NCBI GenBank assembly: GCA_902475005.1
Contig: CABRXV010000026.1
Span: 1 to 26,337 of the forward strand
Direction: 5' to 3'
Origin: CABRXV01 sp900754955
Lineage (GTDB): Bacteria; Actinomycetota; Coriobacteriia; Coriobacteriales; Eggerthellaceae
DNA: 26,337 bases
In this document: piece after piece, positions 7,376 through 15,305 of the stretch
Layout: every line of letters starts with the position of its first letter
How positions within the stretch are numbered: the stretch's first letter is position 1
Program-made: the position numbers and the translations under genes
Notes under the pieces: generated by a model
What the model saw: the letters and a program-made list of their open reading frames with translations, nothing else
Databases searched by the model: none
What the model was told of the DNA's origin: nothing

Positions 7376-8530
7376 ATGGCCCTTCATCGCAAGCAGGTCA
7401 CCTATTCGTCGCGCCCGAACCGCGCGGCGCGCATCGCTCATGCGCGCGGTGACCGCGAGTTTCGAACCTACGATACCAGCTACATCCAGCCCAAGCGCAG
7501 CAAGGTGCCCGTCATCGCGGCGCTCGTGTTGGCGCTCGTGGTGATCGCCATCGCGGTGGTGCTCGTCTTTCGCGGCTGTGCGGGCTCTTCGGTCGAGCTG
7601 CTCCCCGAGGGCGAGCAGGCCGTCGTGACGATCGATCAGGGCGAGAGCGCCCAGCAGATCGGCGAAGCGCTCGTCGAGGCGCGCCTCGTGGGAAGCGCCG
7701 ACGAGTTCGTGAACGCCGTCAAGCAGCGCGACGTGGCCGCCGCGCTCATCCCCGGCACCTACTCGTTCCAGGGCGGCGCCACGCTCGACAGCATCCTTCA
7801 GGCGCTCACCACGGGTCCGTCGGCCACGGGCGCCACGCTCACGGTGCCCGAGGGCTACAAGCGCGCCGACATCGCAACGGCGGTCGAAGAGGCCACGGGC
7901 GGGCGCATCACCGCACAGGACTTCCTCGACGCCTCGTCCGATGCGAGCGTCTACGCCGCCGACTACGACTTCCTCACCGATGCGGGAACCAACGCGCTCG
8001 AGGGCTTCCTGTTCCCCAAGACCTACACGATCACGGCTGCCGATGACGCGCAGGCTGTGGTGCGCATGATGCTCGATCAGTTCCGCACGGAGACGGCGTC
8101 GCTCGACTGGTCGTACCCCGAGAGCCATAACCTGAGCATCTATGACGCGGTGAACCTCGCCTCCATCGTCGAGAAGGAGGCGGCGGTCGACCAGAACACG
8201 GGTGAGGACAACCGCGCCACGGTGGCGTCGGTGTTCTACAACCGCCTCGCGTCGGACCGCCCCTACCTCGAATCCGACGCCACCACGGCGTACGAGGTGG
8301 GCCACGAGCCCACGGCCGAAGAGGTGCACGCCGACACGCCGTACAGCACCTACACGCACGAGGGCCTGCCGCCGACGCCCATCTGCTCGCCGTCGCTCGC
8401 CTGCCTGCAGGCGGTGTGCAGCCCCGAGGAGACGAACTACCTGTTCTTCTACTTCGAGCCCGACGAGAACGGCAACCTCGTGTACCACTTCAGCGAAACC
8501 TACGAAGAGCATCAGGCCGCCATCGGCTAG
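7376..8530 (+). CDS. mltG: Endolytic peptidoglycan transglycosylase MltG (YceG-like)
   Basis: 384 residues. A basic cytoplasmic N-tail (1-43) leads into one membrane helix (about 44-65), with the catalytic YceG domain outside. The active-site segment is LASIVEKEAA at 261-270; the catalytic Glu is expected in VEKE (E266). The family motifs YSTYTHEGLPPTPICSPS (323-340) and FYNRL (287-291) are present. MltG cuts nascent glycan strands near the membrane and limits strand length. The ATG at 7376 was chosen because it follows the ruvX stop by 8 bases and has AGGGGAAAGG upstream. The extracytoplasmic domain has four Cys (338, 343, 348 and one near the membrane at 68), which might form a disulfide. 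Confidence 0.93.
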   Translation: MALHRKQVTYSSRPNRAARIAHARGDREFRTYDTSYIQPKRSKVPVIAALVLALVVIAIAVVLVFRGCAGSSVELLPEGEQAVVTIDQGESAQQIGEALVEARLVGSADEFVNAVKQRDVAAALIPGTYSFQGGATLDSILQALTTGPSATGATLTVPEGYKRADIATAVEEATGGRITAQDFLDASSDASVYAADYDFLTDAGTNALEGFLFPKTYTITAADDAQAVVRMMLDQFRTETASLDWSYPESHNLSIYDAVNLASIVEKEAAVDQNTGEDNRATVASVFYNRLASDRPYLESDATTAYEVGHEPTAEEVHADTPYSTYTHEGLPPTPICSPSLACLQAVCSPEETNYLFFYFEPDENGNLVYHFSETYEEHQAAIG

Positions 8531-8566
8531 CGCCGCGGCGCTCAGCCTGCCGGCCGGAATTCGCAC

Positions 8567-9148
8567 ATGGCGCTCCTTCAACCTGATCGCTACTTCTCGC
8601 GCATCACGCACATCGACATCGGGCGCGACCTTCTGGGTCGGGGCCTCACCTGCGCGCTGCTCGACATCGACAACACCATCCGCCCGCGCGGGTCGAGCGG
8701 TCTGCCGCGCGACGTGGGCGTCTGGCTCGGATGCGCGCGCGATGCGGGCGTGTCAATCTGCCTCGTGTCGAACAACTGGCATCACAACGTGCACGAGTTC
8801 GCCGCCGAGCTCGATCTGCCCATTGTGGCGAAGGCACTCAAGCCGCTGCCGCACGGCTTCCTGATGGCGCTCGGCAAGGTGGGGAAGCACCGCAGCGAGG
8901 CGGTGGTCATCGGCGATCAGCTCCTCACCGACGTGGCGGGTGCCCACATCGCGGGCATGCGCGCCTACATGCTGCAGCCGCTCGTCGAGCAGGATCTTCC
9001 TCATACGCTGCTGCTGCGCAACTTCGAGCATATGATCTTAGGCGGGCGCCAGCCCGAGTCCGCGCCGACGAGCTTTCAGGCGTGCGCGGAGGACGGCGCC
9101 GCACGAACGGGCGAGAGGCGCGCGACTGCCGCGCAGGAGGGACGGTAG
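8567..9148 (+). CDS. YqeG-like HAD-family phosphatase
   Basis: 193 residues of the HAD superfamily, subclass IIIA, similar to YqeG and the GEP4/PTPMT-type phosphatidylglycerophosphatases. Motif I is LLDIDNTI with nucleophile D33 and D35; motif II is the Ser of LVSNN (S68); a Lys near 92 (KPLPHG) and motif III GDQLLTD (116-122) complete the active site. A phosphatidylglycerophosphate substrate is possible but unproven. The C-terminal 35 residues are low-complexity Ala/Arg/Glu. It lies 36 bases after mltG and 3 bases before aroE, so it is probably in the same operon. Confidence 0.85.
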   Translation: MALLQPDRYFSRITHIDIGRDLLGRGLTCALLDIDNTIRPRGSSGLPRDVGVWLGCARDAGVSICLVSNNWHHNVHEFAAELDLPIVAKALKPLPHGFLMALGKVGKHRSEAVVIGDQLLTDVAGAHIAGMRAYMLQPLVEQDLPHTLLLRNFEHMILGGRQPESAPTSFQACAEDGAARTGERRATAAQEGR

Positions 9149-9151
9149 AAG

Positions 9152-10087
9152 ATGGCGCATTCCGACGAGAAGAGGCTCTACCTGCTGGGGCATCCCATCG
9201 CGCACTCGAAGTCCCCGGTGATGTACAACGCGGTGTTCGAGCGTCTCGGGCTGCCGTGGCGCTACGGCTTCATGGACTGCCCGACCGACGGGGAGGCGCA
9301 GGCATTTCTTGCGGCGCGCGACTTCTTCGCGATCAACATCACGACGCCCTACAAGCCGCAGGCTTTCGAGGCGGCGACGGTGAAGGCGTCGAGCGCGCGC
9401 CTGGCGAAGGGCGCCAACGTGCTCGTGGCGCACGGCGACGCGCTCATCGCGTACAACGTGGACGGCCAGGGCTGCATCGGCTACCTCGAGCACGAGGGCG
9501 TGAAGATCGCCGGCGCGCGCGTGGCGGTGTGCGGCACGGGTCCCACGGCGTTGGCGATCCTCCATGCGGCGTCGCTTGCCGGCGCCGAGGAGGTGCTGCT
9601 GCTCTCGCGCGACAAGCGCCGCGCCCAGGCCGTGCTCGAGGAGTACGCCGAGACGTACCGCGCGCTCACGGCGGCGGCTGTCGACATCACCGCGGCGCAG
9701 CCGGGGCACCTCGGCTTTCGCGAGGCGTACGACAAGGTGGGTCTGCGTTTCGGCAGCTACACCACTTCCACCAAGGCCATTGCGGCAGCCGACGTGATCA
9801 TCGACGCCACCACGCTCGGCATGCATGAGGGCGACCCGGCGCCGTTCGACCCCGCGCTGCTCTCGGCGCGCCAGACGGTGTTCGACGTGGTGTACGGCCA
9901 CGGCACCACGGCGCTCGTGGCGGCGGCGCGCGATGCGGGATGCGCGGCCTTCGACGGCGCGGGCATGCTCGTGTCGCAGGCGGTGGCGGCGGTCGGCATC
10001 TTCTGCGACATCGCAGGCGTCGATCTTGCGCTTTCGAGCGACGAGCTCTTTGCGATCATGGCCCAGGCGGCGGAGTTCGATCTGTAG
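9152..10087 (+). CDS. aroE: Shikimate dehydrogenase
   Basis: 311 residues, slightly longer than the usual 270-290. It reduces 3-dehydroshikimate to shikimate with NADPH. The substrate-binding SKS is at residues 19-21, the catalytic Lys is K68 in NITTPYK, and the catalytic Asp is D104 in YNVDGQG. The Rossmann loop is CGTGPTA (127-133), and the C-terminal GMLVSQAV supplies the conserved Gln. The extra length is in the NADP domain, around 150-190. AGGAGG at 9135-9140 supports the ATG at 9152. It is the last gene of the ruvX-mltG-yqeG-aroE unit and is cut off from aroC by the inverted NSS transporter gene. Confidence 0.94.
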   Translation: MAHSDEKRLYLLGHPIAHSKSPVMYNAVFERLGLPWRYGFMDCPTDGEAQAFLAARDFFAINITTPYKPQAFEAATVKASSARLAKGANVLVAHGDALIAYNVDGQGCIGYLEHEGVKIAGARVAVCGTGPTALAILHAASLAGAEEVLLLSRDKRRAQAVLEEYAETYRALTAAAVDITAAQPGHLGFREAYDKVGLRFGSYTTSTKAIAAADVIIDATTLGMHEGDPAPFDPALLSARQTVFDVVYGHGTTALVAAARDAGCAAFDGAGMLVSQAVAAVGIFCDIAGVDLALSSDELFAIMAQAAEFDL

Positions 10088-10148
10088 CGCTGTCGGGGGT
10101 TCCGCCCGCCGTTGAATTGCGGCGTGAGGGCGAATGCGATCCAGGGAG

Positions 10149-10175
10149 GCGGCGCGACCAGGCTTCCCCCGCCGC
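10149..10175. terminator. Weak hairpin in the aroE / NSS transporter convergent gap
   Basis: GCGGCG at 10149-10154 pairs with CGCCGC at 10170-10175 around a 15-base loop, and a smaller CGCCG/CGGCG dyad lies just before it. These may end both convergent transcripts. No T-run is present. Confidence 0.25.
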
Positions 10176-10195
10176 TCGCGTCTGGGCGCGTTTCG

Positions 10196-11638
10196 CTAGG
10201 CCAGCCCCAGCCAGATCTGGAACTTCGGCACGTACCCCATGATGAAGATGATCACCATGAGCACGGGAATGCCGTACTTGATCCACGCGTAGCTCCACGA
10301 GGCGAACTTGATGCCGCGGCCCTCGTCGGCTTCGCGCACGAAATTCTTCCAGCCCCAGCCGTAGCGGCTCGTGCAGAAGATCACGTAGAACAGGCCGCCG
10401 AGGGGCAGCACGTTGTTCGACACGATGAAGTCCTCGAGGCTCTGGATGTCGCCGATGCCCGGCACCTGGAAGTCCGACCACAGGTTGAACCCGAGCACGC
10501 AGGGGATCGACAGCACGATGATGCCGACGGCGTTGATGAGCACGGCGCGGCGGCGCGAGACGTTCCACTGGTCCATGGTGAACGCGATGATGTTCTCGAA
10601 CACGCCGATGACGGTGGACAGCGCCGCGAAGCTCATGAAGATGAAGAAGAGCGTGCCCCACAGTTGACCCAGCCACATCTGGTTGAACACGCTTGGCAGC
10701 GTCACGAACACGAGGTTGGGGCCCGAGTCGGGGCTCACGCCGAAGGCGAAGCACGCGGGGAAGATGATGAGGCCCGCGAGCAGCGAGATCATGGTGGACA
10801 GCCCCGCCACGCTCATGGCCTCGCCGGTGAGACGGCGGTCGCGGCCGATGTAGCTGCCGAAGATGGCCATGCCCGACGCGCCGATTGACAGCGTGAAGAA
10901 GGCCTGGCCCATGGCGGCGTACACCGCATCGCCGAAGCCGTTCTCGATCATCTTGCCGAAGTCGGGCATGAGGTAGAACTTGAGGCCGGCGTCTGCGCCC
11001 GGCAGCAGCACCGAGTTCACCGCAAGGATGATGATCGCCACGAACAGGCACGCCATCATGACCTTCGTGATGCGCTCGACGCCGTTCTGCAGGCCCATGC
11101 CGCAGATGCCGAAGCCGATCGCGCAGATGAACAGCATCCACAGCAGCATCTGGATCGGGTCGGCCTGCAGCGCCGAGAACACCGCGCCCGTCGCCTCGGG
11201 CGCAACGCCGTTGAGCTCTCCTGTGGCGGTTTTGAACGCGTAGGCCACCATCCAGCCGGCGACGGTGGTGTAGAACATCATGAGGATGTAGTTGCCCGCG
11301 AAGGCGAACCACTTGTAGAGGTGCCATTTCGTGCCGCGGGGCTCGAGGATGTTGAAGCTGCGCGCGCAGCTCTTCTGGCTCGCACGGCCCACAGCGAATT
11401 CCATCACGAGGATCGGCAGGCCGAGGATCGCGAGGAACACGAGGTAGAGCAGCACGAACGCGGCGCCGCCGTACTCGCCGGTGACGTAGGGGAAGCGCCA
11501 CACGTTGCCGAGGCCAATGGCGCAGCCTGCGGAGATGAGGATGAAGCCGATGCGCGAGGCGAACTTCTCGCGCGGCTGGCCGGTGCCCGGGGCCTCGGCG
11601 CCGCTTGCCGGCGCGGGGGCGTTCTGCTCGTTGCTCAT
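10196..11638 (-). CDS. Sodium-dependent NSS (SNF) family transporter
   Basis: 480 residues with 11-12 membrane helices of the LeuT fold. The family signature GLGNVWRFPYV is at about residues 42-52 in the first helix, where Na+ and substrate bind. Prokaryotic members import amino acids such as tryptophan, tyrosine, leucine or alanine with Na+; the substrate cannot be read from the sequence. The N-terminal 25 residues are Ala/Pro-rich and cytoplasmic. The ATG at 11638 was chosen because GGGAG lies just upstream. An in-frame ATG 18 codons earlier (11692) lies within about 12 bases of the predicted -10 and has no ribosome site. It runs against the aro genes on both sides; an aromatic amino-acid substrate would fit that position but is speculation. 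Confidence 0.92.
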   Translation of the reverse strand: MSNEQNAPAPASGAEAPGTGQPREKFASRIGFILISAGCAIGLGNVWRFPYVTGEYGGAAFVLLYLVFLAILGLPILVMEFAVGRASQKSCARSFNILEPRGTKWHLYKWFAFAGNYILMMFYTTVAGWMVAYAFKTATGELNGVAPEATGAVFSALQADPIQMLLWMLFICAIGFGICGMGLQNGVERITKVMMACLFVAIIILAVNSVLLPGADAGLKFYLMPDFGKMIENGFGDAVYAAMGQAFFTLSIGASGMAIFGSYIGRDRRLTGEAMSVAGLSTMISLLAGLIIFPACFAFGVSPDSGPNLVFVTLPSVFNQMWLGQLWGTLFFIFMSFAALSTVIGVFENIIAFTMDQWNVSRRRAVLINAVGIIVLSIPCVLGFNLWSDFQVPGIGDIQSLEDFIVSNNVLPLGGLFYVIFCTSRYGWGWKNFVREADEGRGIKFASWSYAWIKYGIPVLMVIIFIMGYVPKFQIWLGLA

Positions 11639-11703
11639 GGGTGCTCCCGTATCTGAGGGCGGCGGTGTGCGCCGCGCTGGGGTTTTCGTCATGCAAATGC
11701 ACC

Positions 11704-11734
11704 ATTATAGAGATGTTTGTCGCTGCCGTGGCAA
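11704..11734 (-). promoter_or_regulatory. Promoter of the NSS transporter gene
   Basis: Read on the minus strand, a perfect TATAAT occupies 11709-11704, and TTGCCA (five of six to the -35 consensus) lies at 11734-11729 with a 19-base spacer. It is 66 bases before the ATG. Confidence 0.6.
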
Positions 11735-11749
11735 AGGGACGGGACAAAT

Positions 11750-11795
11750 GTCATGGCGACGAACAGGTGGGTCGTTTGTCGCCATGACCTGTTCG
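11750..11795. promoter_or_regulatory. Large dyad with a second interleaved inverted repeat
   Basis: GTCATGGCGAC (11750-11760) is matched exactly by its reverse complement at 11778-11788. The pairing continues inward to 11764/11774 (15 pairs, one G-T), leaving a 9-base loop. A second perfect repeat, CGAACAGG (11760-11767) with CCTGTTCG (11788-11795), is interleaved with the first, giving an A-B-A'-B' order. It lies just upstream of the NSS gene -35 and about 90 bases upstream of the aroC -10, so a shared operator is the simplest reading. If transcribed, it could form alternative stems. Confidence 0.6.
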
Positions 11796-11810
11796 CTTGC
11801 CACCTGGCTT

Positions 11811-11847
11811 CGTGCGCATTGTTGCATCCGCGTTGCATCTGCGCACG
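11811..11847. promoter_or_regulatory. Dyad enclosing two GTTGCATC direct repeats, aroC upstream region
   Basis: GTTGCATC occurs at 11821-11828 and again at 11832-11839, an 11-base (one helical turn) period. The pair is enclosed by CGTGCGCA (11811-11818) and its reverse complement TGCGCACG (11840-11847). It sits 40-75 bases before the aroC -10. Helically phased repeats suggest cooperative binding of a regulator. No known regulator motif is recognised. Confidence 0.45.
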
Positions 11848-11885
11848 TGCGGGCGCCTCTCCGAAGGGGGCATCCCGCCTTGCGC

Positions 11886-11891
11886 TACAAT
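11886..11891 (+). promoter_or_regulatory. -10 element of the aroC promoter
   Basis: TACAAT at 11886-11891 matches the -10 consensus at five of six positions and is the best candidate upstream of aroC. No convincing -35 lies 16-18 bases before it, which would fit activator-dependent expression. Confidence 0.45.
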
Positions 11892-11912
11892 AGCCTGCGA
11901 ATCGACGTCGTT

Positions 11913-11968
11913 CGAACGCGCGCGGACCGCCTCGTCCCAGGCGGGCGGAAACTCCGCATGCGCGTTCG
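11913..11968 (+). promoter_or_regulatory. Long structured stem in the aroC 5' leader
   Basis: Nearly the whole leader folds into one arm: 11913-11921 pairs with 11960-11968 (9 bp), 11922-11926 with 11953-11957 (5 bp, after a 2-base bulge), and 11927-11932 with 11939-11944 (6 bp, 6-base loop). The stem ends 20 bases before the aroC ATG and leaves the AAGAAAG ribosome site free. It could be a stabilising leader or a control element. Confidence 0.45.
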
Positions 11969-11987
11969 CCAGCAAGAAAGACCGCCC

Positions 11988-13157
11988 ATGCAGTACATCA
12001 CAGCAGGGGAGAGCCACGGCCCCGAGCTCACGGCCATCGTGTCGGGGGTGCCCGCGGGTCTCGCCGTCTCCGAAGAGCAGATCAACACCGACCTCGCCCG
12101 CCGACAGACGGGTTACGGGCGCGGCGGCCGGCAGACCATCGAACGCGACCGCGTCACGGTGACGAGCGGCGTGCGCTTCGGGTACACCATCGGCTCGCCT
12201 GTGGCGCTCAAGGTGCGCAATCGCGACTGGGAGAACTGGACCGATCGCATGGCGGCCTTCGGCGAGGCGCCTTCCGACCTCAAGCGCGAGGTGACGCCGC
12301 GCCCCGGCCACGCCGACCTCGTGGGCGTGCTGCGCAACAACTTCGACGACTGCCGCAACGTGCTCGAGCGCGCGAGCGCACGCGAGACGGCGGCGCGCGT
12401 GGCGGCTGCTGGCATCGCGCGCGAGTTCCTCGCCGATCTCGGCGTCGAAATCATCTCGTACGTCACGTCGGTGGGCGAGGCGTCCATGGCCGAGGACGAC
12501 CCGATGGCTGCGGCGCCGACGTACACGCCGCTCGAAATCGAGCTGTCAGAGATGCGCTGTCCCGACAAGGACGCGACCGAGCGGATGAAGGCCGCCGTCG
12601 ACGCCGCCCGCAAGGCGGGCGAAAGCCTCGGCGGCACGTTCCGCGTGGTGGCGACGGGCCTTCTGCCGGGGTTGGGCAACTACGCCTCCGGCCCCGACCG
12701 CCTGACCGCGCGCCTCGGTGCGGCGCTCTTCTCCATCCCCGCCATCAAGGGCGTGGAGTTCGGCCTCGGGTTCGAGGCGGCGCACCGCCCCGGCTCGCAG
12801 GTGCATGACCCCATCGTGCTCGAAGGCGGCGCCTTCACGCGCGCGTCGAACAACGCGGGCGGCCTCGAAGGCGGCATGACGAGCGGGATGCCGCTCGTGG
12901 TGACGGCGGCCATGAAGCCCATTCCGACGCTCATGACGCCGCTCGACACGGTGAACATCGACACGCTCGAGGTCGAGCAGGCATCGCGCGAGCGCAGCGA
13001 CGTGTGCGCCGTTCCTGCGGCGGCCGTCGTGGCGGAGGCCGAGGTGGCGTTCGTGCTGGCGAACGCCTACACCGAGATGTTCGGCTGCACCTCGATGGCC
13101 GACATCAAGGCGGCGATCCGCACGTACAAGCAGCGTCTGAAAACGATGGCGCGATGA
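11988..13157 (+). CDS. aroC: Chorismate synthase
   Basis: 389 residues, the typical length. It converts 5-enolpyruvylshikimate-3-phosphate to chorismate and needs reduced FMN. Signature segments are AGESHGPELTAIVSG (6-20, with H10), GYGRGGRQTIERD (42-54), RPGHADLVG, ERASARETAARVAAAGIA, and the glycine-rich NNAGGLEGGMTSGMPL. The ATG at 11988 begins the family N-terminus exactly and has AAGAAAG upstream. It opens the aroC-aroK-aroB-aroQ-pepP run. Its TGA overlaps the upstream candidate start of aroK as ATGA. Confidence 0.97.
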   Translation: MQYITAGESHGPELTAIVSGVPAGLAVSEEQINTDLARRQTGYGRGGRQTIERDRVTVTSGVRFGYTIGSPVALKVRNRDWENWTDRMAAFGEAPSDLKREVTPRPGHADLVGVLRNNFDDCRNVLERASARETAARVAAAGIAREFLADLGVEIISYVTSVGEASMAEDDPMAAAPTYTPLEIELSEMRCPDKDATERMKAAVDAARKAGESLGGTFRVVATGLLPGLGNYASGPDRLTARLGAALFSIPAIKGVEFGLGFEAAHRPGSQVHDPIVLEGGAFTRASNNAGGLEGGMTSGMPLVVTAAMKPIPTLMTPLDTVNIDTLEVEQASRERSDVCAVPAAAVVAEAEVAFVLANAYTEMFGCTSMADIKAAIRTYKQRLKTMAR

Positions 13158-13816
13158 TGGCGGCGGGCGCGCATCAGAAGAACTCCGCGCCGCGCGGCGA
13201 AGGCGGCGAGGGCGCGCGCCATCGCGGCGGCGGTCAGCGCCGGCACCACGGTGCCCGGCACGGGCAGCGTACGCCCATGACGCTTCTGCGCCCCGTGTTC
13301 TTCGTCGGGTTCATGGGCGCGGGCAAGACGAGCGTGGCGCGCCGTCTCGCGCGCACCCGCGGCATCGCTTCGGTCGACATGGACACCTACCTCGAACGCC
13401 GCGAGGGCAAGCGGGTCAAGGAGATCTTCGCCGAGGTGGGCGAGGAGGGCTTCCGCCTCATCGAAACCGACGTGCTCGCCGAGCTTGCGGGCAAAGACGA
13501 CCCGCTGCTCGTGTCGTGCGGCGGCGGTGTGGTGACGCGCGAGGAGAACCGCGCCATCCTCGCCGAGGGCGGCGTGGTGGTGTACCTTGAGGTGACGGCC
13601 GACGAGGCCGCCTCGCGCATCAGCGACAAGTCGACCCGTCCGCTCTTCCAAGACATCGAAGCCGCCCGTCGGCGCTGCGCCGAACGCCTGCCGCTCTACG
13701 AGAGCGTGGCCGACATCACGGTGAGCACGGCGGGGCGGAGCGTGCCCTCGATCGCATGGGAAGTGCAGCGTCTGCTCGAGAAGGAAGGTGTGCTGTGCCG
13801 GCAACCAAAATCGTAG
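13154..13816 (+). CDS. aroK: Shikimate kinase
   Basis: It phosphorylates shikimate at O3 using ATP. Counting from the internal ATG at 13277, the core is 179 residues: Walker A GFMGAGKT (11-18), shikimate-binding VDMD (D34, D36) and R60, the GGG turn (82-84), the lid-region Arg in STRPL (R121), and RLPLYE near 137. All key residues are present. The outer ATG at 13154 overlaps the aroC stop (ATGA), fits translational coupling and adds 41 residues rich in Gly, Arg and His. The ATG at 13277 gives the normal family length but has no clear ribosome site. I list the longer form; the true start is open. The 3' end overlaps aroB by 22 bases. Confidence 0.9.
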   Translation: MMAAGAHQKNSAPRGEGGEGARHRGGGQRRHHGARHGQRTPMTLLRPVFFVGFMGAGKTSVARRLARTRGIASVDMDTYLERREGKRVKEIFAEVGEEGFRLIETDVLAELAGKDDPLLVSCGGGVVTREENRAILAEGGVVVYLEVTADEAASRISDKSTRPLFQDIEAARRRCAERLPLYESVADITVSTAGRSVPSIAWEVQRLLEKEGVLCRQPKS

Positions 13817-14880
13817 TCAACATCCCGTCCGAACCCGTGTACGACGTGCGCATCGGCGCCGACGTGCTCGAGGGGCTCGGGTCGTATTGCAAGCGCGTGC
13901 CGGCGGTCGCCGACGCGCCGCGCATGCTTGTCATCACCGATTCGAACGTGGCGCCGCTTTACCTCGACGCCGCGAAGGCGTCGCTGCGCCGCGCGGGCTA
14001 CGCGGTGAGCGATATCACGGTTCCCGCAGGTGAGGGCTCGAAATCGCTCGCCGTGGCGGGCGAGGTGTGGGAAGCCATGGCATCGCTCGCGCTCGAGCGC
14101 GACTGCGCGGTGGTGGCGCTCGGCGGCGGCGTTGTGGGCGACCTCGCGGGCTTCGTGGCGTCGACGTACATGCGCGGCATCGCCGTGGTGCAGGTGCCCA
14201 CTACGCTGCTTGCGATGGTCGACTCGTCGGTGGGCGGCAAAACCGCCGTCAACCTCGAGGCGGGCAAGAACCTCGTGGGCACGTTCAAGCAGCCCGCCTA
14301 CGTGTGCGCGTCCACGGCGACGCTCTCGACGCTTCCCGAGCGCGAATGGACGTGCGGATGCGCTGAGATCGCGAAATCGGCGGTGATCGCCGGCGACGAG
14401 TTCTTCTTCTGGCTAGAGGAGAACGCGGCGGCGCTCGCCGCGCGCGACGAGGCCGCGGCGACTGAAGCCATCGCGCGCTCGGTGGTGTTCAAAGCCGATG
14501 TGGTGGCGCAGGACAAGACCGAGAGCCGCGGCGTGCGCGAGTGCCTCAACTACGGCCACACGCTCGGACACGCGGTGGAGGCGCTCGCCGGCTACGGCGT
14601 GTTCAGCCACGGCGCGGCGGCGCGTCTCGGCGCCGAGCTCGTGGGTACCGCGCCCGAGCTCGTACGGGCGCAGGACGAGCTGCTCGATGCGCTCGGCCTT
14701 CCGGCGCTCGCATGGTCGGCCGAACCCGCGGACATGCTCGCCGCCATGAAGCGCGACAAGAAGGCGCGCAGCGGCAGCGTGCGCTTCGTGCTGCCGACCG
14801 ACGTGGGGTCGTGGCAGCTCGTCACGGTGTGCGATGAGGACATTCTGCGTCACCTGGCGCAGTGGAAGGACGCGAAATGA
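13795..14880 (+). CDS. aroB: 3-dehydroquinate synthase
   Basis: 361 residues with a GTG start at 13795, supported by AAGGAAGG ending 6 bases upstream. It cyclises DAHP to 3-dehydroquinate using NAD+ and a divalent metal. The NAD loop GGGVVGDLAGF is at 110-120, PTTLLAMVDSSVGGKTAVN at 135-153, and KNLVGTF at 158-164. Metal ligands are expected at E191 (CGCAEIAK), H255 (NYGHT) and H272 (FSHGAA). It overlaps aroK by 22 bases and aroQ by 4 (ATGA), so translation is coupled. Confidence 0.96.
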   Translation: MPATKIVVNIPSEPVYDVRIGADVLEGLGSYCKRVPAVADAPRMLVITDSNVAPLYLDAAKASLRRAGYAVSDITVPAGEGSKSLAVAGEVWEAMASLALERDCAVVALGGGVVGDLAGFVASTYMRGIAVVQVPTTLLAMVDSSVGGKTAVNLEAGKNLVGTFKQPAYVCASTATLSTLPEREWTCGCAEIAKSAVIAGDEFFFWLEENAAALAARDEAAATEAIARSVVFKADVVAQDKTESRGVRECLNYGHTLGHAVEALAGYGVFSHGAAARLGAELVGTAPELVRAQDELLDALGLPALAWSAEPADMLAAMKRDKKARSGSVRFVLPTDVGSWQLVTVCDEDILRHLAQWKDAK

Positions 14881-15305
14881 AGAAGTTCCTGCTGATGAAT
14901 GGGCCGAACCTCAACATGCTCGGGGTGCGCGACCCCGCGATCTACGGCACCGACACGCTCGCCTCTATCGAAGCCGAGGTGGTGGCGTACGGCGCGCAGC
15001 ACGGCGTGCAGATCGACTGCTTCCAGTCCAATCACGAGGGCGCGCTCATCGACAAGCTGCACGAGGCGCACGGCGTCTACGACGGCATCGTGTACAACCC
15101 CGGCGCGCACACGCACTACTCGTACGCGCTGCATGACGCGGTCGAGTGCATCGACGTGCCCGTGGTGGAGATCCACATCTCCGACATCTCGAAGCGCGAG
15201 AAGTTCCGTCGCACCTCGGTGATCGCGCCCGCGTGCGTGGCGCAGATCAAGGGCAAGGGGAAGGCCGGCTACCTGGAGGCTGTCGATGTCCTGCTCGCGC
15301 TCTAG
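14877..15305 (+). CDS. aroQ: 3-dehydroquinate dehydratase, type II
   Basis: 142 residues, the normal size for the dodecameric type II enzyme. It dehydrates 3-dehydroquinate to 3-dehydroshikimate. Family motifs are MNGPNLNMLG (7-16), the active-site Tyr in IYG (Y23), QSNHEGALID, YNPGAHTHYS and VEIHISDISKREKFR, which carries the catalytic His. The ATG at 14877 overlaps the aroB stop, and GGAAGGA lies 6 bases upstream. It overlaps pepP by 20 bases. Confidence 0.97.
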   Translation: MKKFLLMNGPNLNMLGVRDPAIYGTDTLASIEAEVVAYGAQHGVQIDCFQSNHEGALIDKLHEAHGVYDGIVYNPGAHTHYSYALHDAVECIDVPVVEIHISDISKREKFRRTSVIAPACVAQIKGKGKAGYLEAVDVLLAL

